Shown here one piece after another: positions 1 to 9,320 of a DNA stretch of 12,057 bases. Positions within the stretch are counted from its first letter, which is position 1. Each line of letters starts with the position of its first letter. The translations under genes and the position numbers were made by a program. Source of the DNA: Conidiobolus incongruus B7586 (taxonomy: Eukaryota; Entomophthoromycota; Entomophthoromycetes; Entomophthorales; Conidiobolaceae). The stretch is taken from NCBI GenBank assembly GCA_000697335.1, contig JNEM01009209.1:1-12057 (forward strand), written 5' to 3'. A model generated the notes under the pieces. That model did not search any database and was not told where the DNA came from. It saw only the letters and a program-made list of their open reading frames with translations.

Positions 1-996
1 ATAAAATATTTGAAATTATTAATTAATAGAAAAAATCAAAATGATTTTTAACCATCAACTTGATTAAATTTATTTTTAATTATTTATAAAATATATAGAA
101 AATTTCTAAATATAATATAACTTTATTTATTAAAAAATGAATATCTAACCATAAAATATTATTTAAGTATATACTATTATGATTGATATATGTTTGGTAA
201 ATATAAAAACAAGTAGGATTAACAATTCTGAAAACTGATAGATCAATAATAAGATTAAATTGAGATATGTTAATAGATAATTGTAATATAGCAATTATTA
301 TTTGCTATTCTGATGAAATGTAATGGTTTTGATTTTTATTGTAAATAATATTTTAACATATATCGTTGTAAAAAACACATTAAGAACTATTAGATCTGTT
401 TAATGCAAAGTGTTATAATATAATATGTATTGATTAATAAATAGGATGTATCAAGTATAGAATCAGTTCATATATTAGTAAGTTTACAAACTGCATATAT
501 ATTATTATATAAATGCTAAGTTAAATTGGTGGTAAAAATTACATAATATGATAAATTCAATATATTGAGGGTAGTTTAATTTGTAATTTGAATTTTGATT
601 TTTTAACAAGATTTAATATATTTTGAATCAAATATATTTTCCCATTCGAAATAGATTGAAATAAATTATATACATCAAATGAATTTAAAATACTTGCTAA
701 ATAACATTAATTAATATAAATAAATAATTTTTTTGAGAGAGTATAAACAAAATATGTTAGGAAATTGATTGAGGTTTATTAATATTTAATAATTTTATTA
801 TCAAAATTATTAATTTTTTAGATTATTTATTGATAGTCAAATTAACGATTAATCAATTAAAAATGTAAAGTAATTAACAAGAATAGAATTATGGGATAAA
901 ATATAATATTGTAACTATTACATTATTCGTCATTAACTGGTCATTTTATCATTGTTGTTTAAATTTAATCCAGTTCAACAAAACAATACATAAAAT
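1..996. other. AT-rich intergenic region upstream of RAD23
   Basis: I see no gene here. The sequence is dominated by A/T runs and has frequent stops in all frames. No RNA gene or long repeat could be recognised. The last 100 bases or so (about 900-996) are slightly less AT-rich and should hold the RAD23 core promoter and 5' leader. No convincing TATA box stands out, and I did not find the GGTGGCAAA proteasome-associated element that yeasts place before such genes. Confidence 0.6.
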
Positions 997-2336
997 ATGA
1001 ATTTAACTGTCAGAACTTTAGATCAAAAAACATTCACAATTGAAGTTCAACCTTCAACTAAGGTACATTATTCAATTCCATATTTTAATCTCTTCAGTAT
1101 TCAATTTTTAAATTATATTCTATTTTCCTGGACAAATAATATTTATTTTTAATTAATAGGTTGCTGACATTAAGTCGATGCTTCAAGAACAAAAGGGCTA
1201 TCCTGTTGAGAATCAGAAAATTATTTTTTCAGGTTTGTATAAATTAAAATGTTTTTTTTTATAGATTCTAATTTCCTCCTATAGGTAAAATTCTCACCGA
1301 TGAAACCACAGTAGAAGAATGCCAATTTGAAGAAAAGTCCTTCATTGTTGTCATGGTTTCAAAAGTAATTTGTACTATTTAACTTCAAAGTATTCAATAT
1401 TCATCAATAATTTTTAGCCTAAAAAAGCTGCCCCTTCTACTTCTAAAGCTGCTCCTGCTGAAGCACCAAAAGTTGCTCCTGCTCCTGCTGCTACCGAAAC
1501 TCCCACTCAGTCAGAAGCTCAAGCTAATCCTTCTACTGCCGATAATACTACTACCCAGCAATCTTCATTTGACCCTACTGGAATTGGTAAATATTTTATT
1601 TTATTATTTAAAATTTATATTAATTATATATTTTACAGCTACAGGTTCAGATTATGAAAGATCTATTCAAAATCTCATGGAGCTTGGATTTGACAGAGAT
1701 CAAGTTGTTAGAGCTATGAGAGCTAGTTTCAATAATCCAGATAGAGCTGCCGATTATCTTTTCAATGGAATTCCCGCTGGATTAGGCGATCCTGAACCTC
1801 AAGCTGATGAATCCCAAGCTGATATTGATAATGAATCACAACTTGGAGGTGAAGCATTACCCGGCGATAGCCAACACTCTGACCCCAACTCTTCCGTAGA
1901 CATGTCCAATTTATTTTTAGCAGCTCAAGAAAGAGCTAATGCTAATGCCCCTAACCAAACTGAAGCAATGGCTCGTTTAGCCGAATTGCGTAATTCGCCC
2001 CAATTCCAACAATTCCGTGCTGCTATTCAACAAAATCCCAGCTTACTTCAACCTCTTTTAGCTCAAATTGGCAGATCTAATCCCGAATTTTTGAGTTTAA
2101 TCAATTCCAATCAAACTGCTTTTCTCGATCTTTTAAGTGGAGATTTGGATGGTGGAGACCACGGAGATGACGATGGTCACCAATACATTCAAGTTACACC
2201 AGAAGAAAAGGAGGCCATTGATAGATTGGAAAGTCTAGGATTCGAAAGATCTATTGTCATTCAAGCATATTTTGCATGTGACAAGAATGAAGAGCTAACT
2301 GCTAATTATTTGTTCGAGCATGGACACGAAGAATAA
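997..2336 (+). CDS. RAD23: RAD23-type UBL-UBA ubiquitin receptor / DNA repair protein, five exons
   Basis: Rad23 family proteins carry ubiquitylated substrates to the proteasome through an N-terminal UBL and two UBA domains, and bind the XPC/Rad4 nucleotide-excision-repair protein. Proposed exons are 997-1062, 1160-1232, 1285-1364, 1418-1586 and 1639-2336. All introns are GT-AG (97, 52, 53 and 52 bp), and the joined frame is open for 361 aa. Domains seen: UBL at residues 1-73, starting MNLTVRTLDQ and ending VVMVSKPK; a Pro/Ala/Thr-rich linker at about 74-125; UBA1 at about 134-174 (MELGF and AADYLFNGIP motifs); the XPC-binding STI1-like helices at about 240-296 (LRNSPQFQQF, NPSLLQPLL); and UBA2 at about 315-358 (LESLGF, ANYLFEHG). 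Length and domain order match the family (about 360-400 aa). By eye the UBL and linker look closer to animal HR23 than to budding-yeast Rad23. The first ATG gives the UBL start and has A at -3. An open frame beginning inside exon 4 reads through intron 4 and is not the true N-terminus. Intron 2 uses a weaker GTTTGT donor, but the UBL reads on correctly. Confidence 0.95.
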
Positions 2337-4259
2337 TTACCATCATTTATTAACTGTATAATTTCTTCATCGTTTCAAGCAATATACTATGACTTTAACA
2401 TATTTTATTAAATTAATTTAGCTTATCCAAATTTTTATTTAAAAAACACTTATATACTCTCTTTATAAATTAATATCACTTTGTTTTACATTTCAATATG
2501 TTATTTATTATATTTATTGTATATATATGTTGACTTGGTTCTATTAGCTCTTGTTTAAATATATATAATTTATTTGATGAAATAACTGTATTTAAATACA
2601 TTTTCAGATTTAATTATTTATGTTTTTTGCTCTCAATCGTATCATCAAAATGTTCTCAATTCATCTCAATTTTAACCATTACTCTACCATAAATATTAAG
2701 TTGGATTTATGTATAAGGTAATTATTATTATTAATATTTATATCAATGTAATAACTAGATATATTTAACAAATATTACAATATTCCTGATAATACCATAT
2801 TGAATTATATTCATTCAAATAATTACTACTTCTTCCACTAATACAAGAAAAATGCAGTTTAAAAATCATTAATTGTCAATTAGAAGGATATTCAAATAAT
2901 TATTTGATATTATTGTACAATTTAAACTTTATTATTATCATATTTAATATTAATAATGATAGTTTAATTTATAATTTATTTATAATTTATATATTTGGCA
3001 TATATCAAACAATAATTAAAACTTCAAAAAAATTTTTATTTATCCAATCTATGAATTAATCTTAAATTTTAATGGTGCATACAGATTACAAATTATCTTC
3101 AAAATATTATGACAATCATTATCTATTAATAAAAGTTGATTTAGTTTATAAATTTATATTAAAAAAATTATTATTGTATACTTATTTTTAATAATTTTAT
3201 ATTAATAAGATTAATACATATATAGAATTTAATACTTGAAATAATTATAATATAATATATAATATTAAATATAAAATCTTATTCCTATTTTTGATACAAA
3301 TTCAACAAATTATACATAATAATATTTTATAGAATGTTGATATATTTTGACTGGTATCATTTATAAAAATTATTAGAATTATATTATTAAAACTAAAGAT
3401 GTTTATAATATTTTGCTAATTTTATTAAATTTTGAATGATGTTTAAATTGGTTTATCCTTATATTATCTAATTATTAACAGCCGTAATATGAATTGATAA
3501 TTTGATAAAATCCAATACTAATAATTAGGAGAGCTATAAGAATAAGCATTTATTAAAGATTTTACATGCGAATATCCAATCATAGACAGAATTAATCTAT
3601 TTGTAATACATATTTGTGAAACAATATTGTTTGTGAGGTTGAATATTGTATTTTGAATTAAATAGTTAAAGGAATATTTTAAATATTAATTATAGAAATA
3701 ATAAGTTTTATATTCTTTATTTTGTAATATAAAAGAGCATTTTAATATTTATCAAGGAATAAAATGCCACATTATATTCTGTATTTGACTAATGAATACT
3801 TAAATTAAAATATCTATTAATTTACAATTAAGACTATTCACAAATAATTAGATATGAAAACAAGTAAAATTAATTTAACAAATATTGTTTTATTAAATTG
3901 GTGTTAATATAACCCTGACAAATCATATCATTAAGTTTCAAATAAGAGTCTATTATACTTTATTAGCCTTGTATAAATGATTTAATATAATGATACATAG
4001 TAGAATATTCATTTGTTGCAAATAAATGCCTGAAACTTTATCTTTACTAAATTCCGTTATTATTTCATATTATATGGTCAACTATATTAATTCAATTTTT
4101 GAATCCTATTCATCTTTTAATTTATTTAAATTGAAATTAACTCATTTTACATTGGCATGGATATTATTATTTCAAGTACCATTGAAATTTAATTAAATAG
4201 CTTATCCTGAAAGATTTATTGCAAAGTATCCGAAGAGAATTAGATAATTTCGTATTAAT
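2337..4259. other. AT-rich intergenic region with no recognised gene
   Basis: About 1.9 kb of very AT-rich sequence; a sampled 60-base line near 3181 has only about 10 percent G+C. Stops occur densely in every frame. I found no tRNA-like T-loop signature, no open frame with a recognisable domain and no obvious terminal repeat. The first 100 bases or so after 2336 should be the RAD23 3' UTR. Distant regulatory sites or small non-coding RNAs cannot be excluded by eye. Confidence 0.6.
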
Positions 4260-4289
4260 TGAAACATTGTATTATTATATCTAATGTAC

Positions 4290-4336
4290 CATCTCTCCAG
4301 TGTGAATATAATATTTATGAAATTGAGGGAGAGATG
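4290..4336. repeat. 9-bp perfect inverted repeat with 29-bp loop
   Basis: CATCTCTCC at 4290-4298 is matched by its exact reverse complement GGAGAGATG at 4328-4336. The arms are rich in G+C compared with the surroundings, so the pairing is less trivial than AT-only palindromes. It lies about 430 bp upstream of the RasGEF start codon, close to where base composition becomes less AT-rich. It could be a hairpin, a paired protein-binding site, or chance. No function is assigned. Confidence 0.4.
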
Positions 4337-4402
4337 CTTAGCTATAATTGAAAATCATAAATTTGAGCCAATCAACACCTATAATATAGTCCCACTGACT
4401 AG

Positions 4403-4423
4403 TAATAATAACAATAATAATAT
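4403..4423. repeat. Short imperfect TAA microsatellite
   Basis: A 21-base tract of TAA/CAA triplets in the RasGEF upstream region. It is the most regular simple-sequence tract I noticed in the gaps, but it is short, and such tracts are expected in DNA this AT-rich. Confidence 0.4.
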
Positions 4424-4506
4424 TGATATTTATTCTGCTCCCTAATTAATTTTACTCCTTCTGGTTTTAGACTTTAGTTTTGTAGGAGTTTAATGGGGTT
4501 AACAAA

Positions 4507-4543
4507 ATTGGTAAATTACTTTTGTACCAATAAATTTCATTGG
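4507..4543. promoter_or_regulatory. CCAAT pentamer cluster upstream of RasGEF
   Basis: Within 37 bases there are three CCAAT cores: ATTGG (reverse orientation) at 4507-4511, CCAAT at 4527-4531 and ATTGG at 4539-4543. The last two form a 6-bp inverted pair (ACCAAT 4526-4531, ATTGGT 4539-4544). A fourth CCAAT lies at 4368-4372. CCAAT boxes are bound by the HAP/NF-Y complex in fungi and other eukaryotes. The cluster sits about 115-150 bp upstream of the TATA box, a plausible upstream activating position. The motif is short, so chance remains possible. Confidence 0.35.
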
Positions 4544-4624
4544 TTTGACTGAAAATTCAGTATGTGACTTTGCTCAAATAGGAATTTTTATTTAACTCAG
4601 TGCGGATACTAATTTCAGTAATTA

Positions 4625-4655
4625 ATGGCTCTTTAAGGAGGTGATGGCTCTTTAA
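4625..4655 (+). promoter_or_regulatory. Tandem 12-bp direct repeat beside the TATA box
   Basis: ATGGCTCTTTAA occurs exactly twice, at 4625-4636 and 4644-4655, with starts 19 bp apart and the second copy ending 3 bp before the TATA box. The spacing and position suggest a paired regulator-binding site for the downstream RasGEF gene. The binding factor is unknown and the role is inferred. Confidence 0.4.
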
Positions 4656-4658
4656 CAC

Positions 4659-4666
4659 TATAAATA
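4659..4666 (+). promoter_or_regulatory. TATA box of the RasGEF gene
   Basis: TATAAATA is a consensus TATA box 103 bp upstream of the ATG. It sits in a stretch of about 32 percent G+C, so it is more meaningful than the many TATA strings in the AT-rich gaps. A start site about 30 bp downstream would leave a leader of roughly 70-80 bases. Confidence 0.55.
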
Positions 4667-4768
4667 CAAAGTAATATCCAACTCTGTTCTTGATTTCGTT
4701 TTGAAGAAGGTTGTATTTGGCTATACTTTGCCTCACTTTTGAATGTTATAATTTAATTTGTAATCAAA

Positions 4769-6703
4769 ATGACCTCATCAATCGCTCCACAGCCCGTTCC
4801 TAGTAATCTGCCTAAGACTGAAATCAATATTCCATTACCTTCAATACATCACCAATACCCAAACTTTCGGCACCCAGTCAAATCCAAAGCTTTTCCAACA
4901 AGAATCTCTCCCAAAAATTTTATTAATAATGTCATCAAAAAATCATTTAATGCACTGAATCCTCAGATCTTGCCATCTATAAATGAGAAGGTAATTCCTA
5001 CCTCCACTATTCTACGAAACAAGCGTTATTCAGAAATCAGCTCAGACTCAGACTCTCAAAGATCCAGTACATTAATCCTGACCAGCCAGCTGCAGATTGA
5101 AGAATTAAAGAATGGTCACTACTTGCATTCCAGATCCTACAACACTTGCCTCCAATTTGGCCAAAAGTCAGAGGTCTTCCCGATCCCAGCTTTTCAAGTA
5201 GACAGCACCCTTTCTGATAGACTACGAACTCTGCTTCCAAATTGTCTGTATCTCAACTTGAACTTATGCTCTGTTAATGTCAAAAATCTACCGATATCTG
5301 AATTCAGTGATAAGGAGCAGCCAACTTCAATTCCTTGGCCAACTTACTATCCAAGAGAATGTCCTGACCATAACTACGTTCCTAACAACACCAAACTCAA
5401 GGCTACAACGCTACCCAATCTAATCCATCAGCTCTCCTGTTATGGAGTGACAGATAATAACTTAATGATTGACTTTTTACGAATCTATCATTATGTCGTT
5501 TCTAGTCATGATTTTTTAAGGTTGATCCTTGCAAGATACGTTAATGGAATATTTTACTTAGAAAATTATGAGAGGAATTTGAATGAAATGAGCGAAAATA
5601 ATGAAACTATACATCAGGATAGAGAGTGGATCAACATTATTCAGTTCAAAGTGCTCAATCTATTGAAAAAATGGGTTCATCATTATCAAGGTATCATTCA
5701 GCAGGATGTCCACTTGATCCGATTTATTCAAGATATTCTCGATTTTATTGCAACAGCAGAGCCAACCAGAGAGCCCTTTGTCCAGTCAATGATCAGAGAT
5801 CTTCAGCCCAATTATTTGAATTTATTACATCAGCTGAATAACTCGAGTACAAATCGTGTGCTTCAACTTGGATTAGATCTCAAAATGCTCATGCATCCCA
5901 CTTCTCCTCAATTTGATCACCAATTTCCAATGAATAACTATCATATTCTCAATCTTGATATTGATCATCTAGCACAGCAAATTACTCTCATTGAACATCG
6001 TCTATTCTGCTCAATCAGACCTGAGGAGCTGTATCACCAAACTTGGAACGATCGCAATCACCGTCACCTTACCTCTCCCCATGTCTGGACTCTCATTCAG
6101 TTATTCAATCAAGTGGCCAACTGGGTCACCCATACCATCCTCCATTCGACCTCCTCTAATTTTCGCAGTCAAGTTCTGGTTAAGTTCATCAAATTAGCAA
6201 ACAGATGCTACCAGTTGAACAACTTCAACACTCCTTTTGAGATCCTGGCTGGTCTTCATGCAACCGGAATCACTAAGCTATATTCCGTGTGGGAGTCAAT
6301 TCCACCTAAAATCAAACAAATGTATAATACCTTAAGTCAAGCTCTTTCCCATCAAGATAACTATAAACTCTATCGCACTAAGCTCAAACAACTTCAGAAT
6401 CCAAACCAGTTCCCTATCTTACCATTTATTGGAATTACTTTGACAGATCTTGTATTTAGTGAGAATGGGAATCCCACTTATCTCACTAAGCAGTCACATC
6501 CCAATTTGAAACATCCAGAGAAAGCTGGGCTACCTTTGGTAAATGTGAGCAAATTGAGACTGATGAGCAAGATCATGGATCAACTTCAGCAATTTCAGAC
6601 AATGACTTACGATTTCGAAGATGATTTTTGTCTTCAATTCTGGCTTGTTGTTCAGCTTGTTCAATCTACTTCCAATGAAGAAAATGCGAAAATACCTGAA
6701 TAA
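4769..6703 (+). CDS. Ras guanine-nucleotide exchange factor (REM + CDC25 domains), intronless
   Basis: RasGEFs exchange GDP for GTP on Ras-family GTPases at membranes and so switch on growth and morphogenesis signalling. The single 644-aa frame ends in a typical pair of domains. The REM (RasGEF-N) domain spans about 209-325, with the YGVTDNNLMIDFLRIYHYVV segment at 225-244 and a closing helix containing KVLNLLKKWVHHY. The CDC25 catalytic domain spans about 393-625, starting LDIDHLAQQITLIEHRLF. Its conserved blocks are visible: FNQVANWVTHTIL (446-458), the hallmark NNFNTPFEILAGL (484-496) and PFIGITLTDLVF (552-563), then NVSKLRLMSKIMDQLQQF (592-609). Residues 1-208 contain no domain I recognise; they are polar and proline-rich early on, with a Ser/Asp patch at 88-100. 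No SH3, PH or cyclic-nucleotide domain is seen, unlike Cdc25/Ste6 or Epac. The first ATG has A at -3 and a TATA box 103 bp upstream. Lack of introns contrasts with all three neighbours. The specific Ras or Rap target cannot be read from sequence. Confidence 0.92.
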   Translation: MTSSIAPQPVPSNLPKTEINIPLPSIHHQYPNFRHPVKSKAFPTRISPKNFINNVIKKSFNALNPQILPSINEKVIPTSTILRNKRYSEISSDSDSQRSSTLILTSQLQIEELKNGHYLHSRSYNTCLQFGQKSEVFPIPAFQVDSTLSDRLRTLLPNCLYLNLNLCSVNVKNLPISEFSDKEQPTSIPWPTYYPRECPDHNYVPNNTKLKATTLPNLIHQLSCYGVTDNNLMIDFLRIYHYVVSSHDFLRLILARYVNGIFYLENYERNLNEMSENNETIHQDREWINIIQFKVLNLLKKWVHHYQGIIQQDVHLIRFIQDILDFIATAEPTREPFVQSMIRDLQPNYLNLLHQLNNSSTNRVLQLGLDLKMLMHPTSPQFDHQFPMNNYHILNLDIDHLAQQITLIEHRLFCSIRPEELYHQTWNDRNHRHLTSPHVWTLIQLFNQVANWVTHTILHSTSSNFRSQVLVKFIKLANRCYQLNNFNTPFEILAGLHATGITKLYSVWESIPPKIKQMYNTLSQALSHQDNYKLYRTKLKQLQNPNQFPILPFIGITLTDLVFSENGNPTYLTKQSHPNLKHPEKAGLPLVNVSKLRLMSKIMDQLQQFQTMTYDFEDDFCLQFWLVVQLVQSTSNEENAKIPE

Positions 6704-8168
6704 TTTAATTTTAAAACCATTACCTTTTGTATATTATGCCATCCTCGCCAATAGAATAAATGCTAAGTCTACTTACGTCTACCAAAATTAGGCTTGAAAC
6801 AGAAAAAGTATCCTGATTAATTTCCATGCGCCTCCATCCACTAAATTGGATTCAGACAAAGAGTTATGAAGACTAGATAATTTCAATTCAAATTACTCCT
6901 TCCTTACCATCCACATTCAAAGCTAATATAATTAATGAATAAACCCAAACCTTAAAAAGTAAGATTAATTCACTAAATTAATGCTAATATAAATATTTTC
7001 AAGTTTATCATCATATTGCACCAATAAATATTATAAAATACACACTATAATATGTTAAATTTTGATATTAATGCTAACATTGTTTTACATTTATCAAATA
7101 TTTTTCAATTATCTAATAAAATATCCTGTAAGTATCCAAGGGATTAGAACACTTTTTTGCTGGTTGAAAATCTGTCGATTTAAATTAGAAAAGAATCATA
7201 ATTAGTAATATTAATAATTACAAAATATAAGATATTCAGAAGAATGGAAATATCTATCAAATTGAAAATATCATTTGTTATGAATCATATGTTTTATTTG
7301 AAATTGAAATGATCAAATAAGATTAACTAAGTATATAAGAATGTAAGGGAAATGCAATTAATTGCAATTTAACCATTAAAGAACTTTTGGTTAAAGAGCA
7401 ACCCAAATACCCCATACTTGACTAATCAATTTAAAATTATCAAGTTTGAATTAATTTAAATTTGATAAATGTTACAAAATTTAATAATATATCATTTTTT
7501 AACCAATATCATATGAATTGGGAAATATTAGCTTTATTATTTTTCTATCATTATTAATTACAAAATATTGAAAAAATATACTTGAATGTTTGAGAATGTG
7601 GTTTTATATTGTTAAAGGTTTATTTATCTCTTTTCAATCATTTATATCAATAAATTAAAAATTTATAAATAGTTTTGAAACCATGGTAAATATACTTGAT
7701 TTATATATCTTTTTGGATATTGTCTTGAATAATATTATGGCTTATATTGTTATAATAAGTATAGCTAAAATAAATTTATATTTAAAAACAAGAATAATCA
7801 TTAAAATATTTGATGATATCATAAATAATATAATTTTCTTACAACTAAAGTAAATTTGTAAAAAATTATAATATCTTTTTTTAATAATTACTTTAAACTA
7901 ATTATTATATATCGAAATAAATCAAACAATGGTTCTCTTAATATTTGGTTAAATAACAAAATGGTTGAGCTTGTATATTAAAATATTTTATAACAATTTT
8001 AGTAAAAATGATTTAAAAATAGAAAAGGTAAAATATTCAATTCTTCAAAGTGTTTAAATATTTGAAATATAATATACATTGAAAAATATTAAAATACCCA
8101 AACAATATATAAATAGTAAAATCTTTAATTACAGCTCAAAATTTAAAAATATGCTTGGAATTCGATAA
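6704..8168. other. Convergent 3' intergenic region between RasGEF and TAP42
   Basis: No gene seen. Bases 6704 to about 6960 stay clearly less AT-rich (about 28-38 percent G+C by hand count) than what follows, and probably represent the RasGEF 3' UTR or decayed sequence; every frame has stops. From about 6960 composition drops to the AT-rich background. The last stretch before 8169 should contain the TAP42 3' UTR, read leftward. No RNA gene or mobile element was recognised. Confidence 0.55.
6755..6760 (+). terminator. Candidate poly(A) signal of the RasGEF gene
   Basis: AATAAA lies 52 bases after the RasGEF stop codon, in the less AT-rich 3' flank. The hexamer matches the eukaryotic cleavage/polyadenylation signal. 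Fungal signals are often degenerate and AATAAA is common in AT-rich DNA, so this is only a candidate. Confidence 0.3.
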
Positions 8169-9320
8169 CTAGCCTTTGTTATATCTATTTCCCCAACCTC
8201 TAGGATTATGATCTTTGTATTCGTCTTCTTCCCTCTTTTTATAGGTTTCTGCATCTTGTGCTTCATAATCATTATCATCAATCTCAGGTTTTGTAGGTCT
8301 TTCCCTATAATAATATATTAATACTCGAGATAAAGATACTATTTTATTATATTATACCCTCCACCAGTCAAGAAATTGCCCATTTCCATTTGTTTTTGCA
8401 AGTACTCATCAATAGTCATTGTTGGTAATCTCCAACTGGGCCTAAAAACTTGATCCCTGAGCTCTTGTTGCTTGCCAGTAATAACGAAGGGTCTAAGAGG
8501 CTAAATCAAATATATTGATAAGAGGAAACCATAGTTTTAACTTAAGTTATAAACTTACCCTGCCTGATTTATCAATGAGAGGTCCTGACTGCTTAACTTT
8601 GGGAATATTATCTAATCTCCATTCATTGTCTTCTTTTTTAGTATCAGCTGAATTGGAACTTGGCTCGTGACGAGGTGGCATCATAGCCAAGACATCAAGT
8701 TCCTGAGCTATTGAAGTAAGCTCGTTTAAAGTTTTGTTGATATATAGCTTCGTTTTTGATGTGAGCAAATCACGGAGGGTGTCGTCCCTATCTTCTTCAT
8801 TTTCAGAACTAGGACCTTCATCGAGCTTTTGCTGCAAATCCTTTATATCTTGCTCCAAAGCCTTTTCTCGTTTATATCTATTAATTTTAACTTCGCGGCT
8901 TTCCAACTTAATGGGACCAGCACTGTCGCCGCTTTCAAAAGCTGAAAGGCGCTCCTTGTCTGTTTTGTCCAAAAGATCATAATTATCAGCTAATTTCAAA
9001 AAACTTATAAATAAGTTTCGAGCAATTTGTAAGGATGCTTTCCTGTCTTCAGTAATAAGTTTTAATTCAAGTTGTGCTAAATAATATTGATTTATCATCA
9101 GTTTGATAGCTGAAGTGCTCAATTCTTCAAAAAATTCATTGTCACTATATAAATTAAGACTTCTAGTCATTTGCTCAATATTAGAAAATTGAGCTAAAAG
9201 GGCATTTACTTTTTGTTGAAATTCAGGATCATTAGTTCTCAAGCTAGAATTTTCTAAGGCATCATATTCATTTTGAGCTTGGTCGAATAATTGACCCACA
9301 TTAAGGGACGAATTCTCCAT
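8169..9320 (-). CDS. TAP42: TAP42/alpha4 (IGBP1) regulator of PP2A-type phosphatases, three exons
   Basis: TAP42/alpha4 proteins bind free catalytic subunits of PP2A, PP4 and PP6 phosphatases, stabilise them and link them to TOR signalling. Exons in coding order are 9320-8559, 8500-8358 and 8304-8169, with GT-AG introns of 58 and 53 bp; the joined frame gives 346 aa. The N-terminal helical region, about residues 1-200, carries the family signature REVKINRYKREKALE at 142-156. R142 and K145 align with the human R155/K158 pair known to contact the phosphatase. An acidic Ser/Glu patch follows at about 168-180, then a coiled, polar middle. Exon 2 encodes the conserved FRPSWRLPTMTIDEYLQ block, and exon 3 ends in NPRGWGNRYNKG, the typical C-terminal tail. 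The start is the ATG at 9320-9318 (A at -3). A TTG two codons upstream also keeps the frame open but is not a likely eukaryotic start, and an in-frame TAA lies just before it. Without splicing, exon 1 runs into a stop after three extra codons, so the C-terminal quarter would be missed. Confidence 0.95.

Noticed and set aside
1473-1638. Leucine/isoleucine-rich N-terminus on the long RAD23 open frame, resembling a membrane segment
   Set aside because: It is exon 4 read in another frame followed by intron 4. The correct splice at 1586/1639 joins UBA1 to the Pro/Ala linker and the UBL.
2337-4259. Possible tRNA, mobile element or hidden gene in the long AT-rich gap
   Set aside because: No T-loop-like sequence, no transposase, reverse-transcriptase or capsid-like frame, and no terminal repeats could be seen; only dense stops and A/T runs.
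5037-5240. Antisense open frame inside the RasGEF gene, with similar short frames at 5626-5841 and 5991-6197
   Set aside because: They overlap a well-supported conserved coding frame and show no family resemblance; they are reading-frame shadows.
8734-8982. Plus-strand serine-rich open frame opposite TAP42 exon 1
   Set aside because: It is the complement of conserved TAP42 coding sequence; its Ser/Leu-rich translation is the expected antisense of Lys/Glu/Asp-rich codons.
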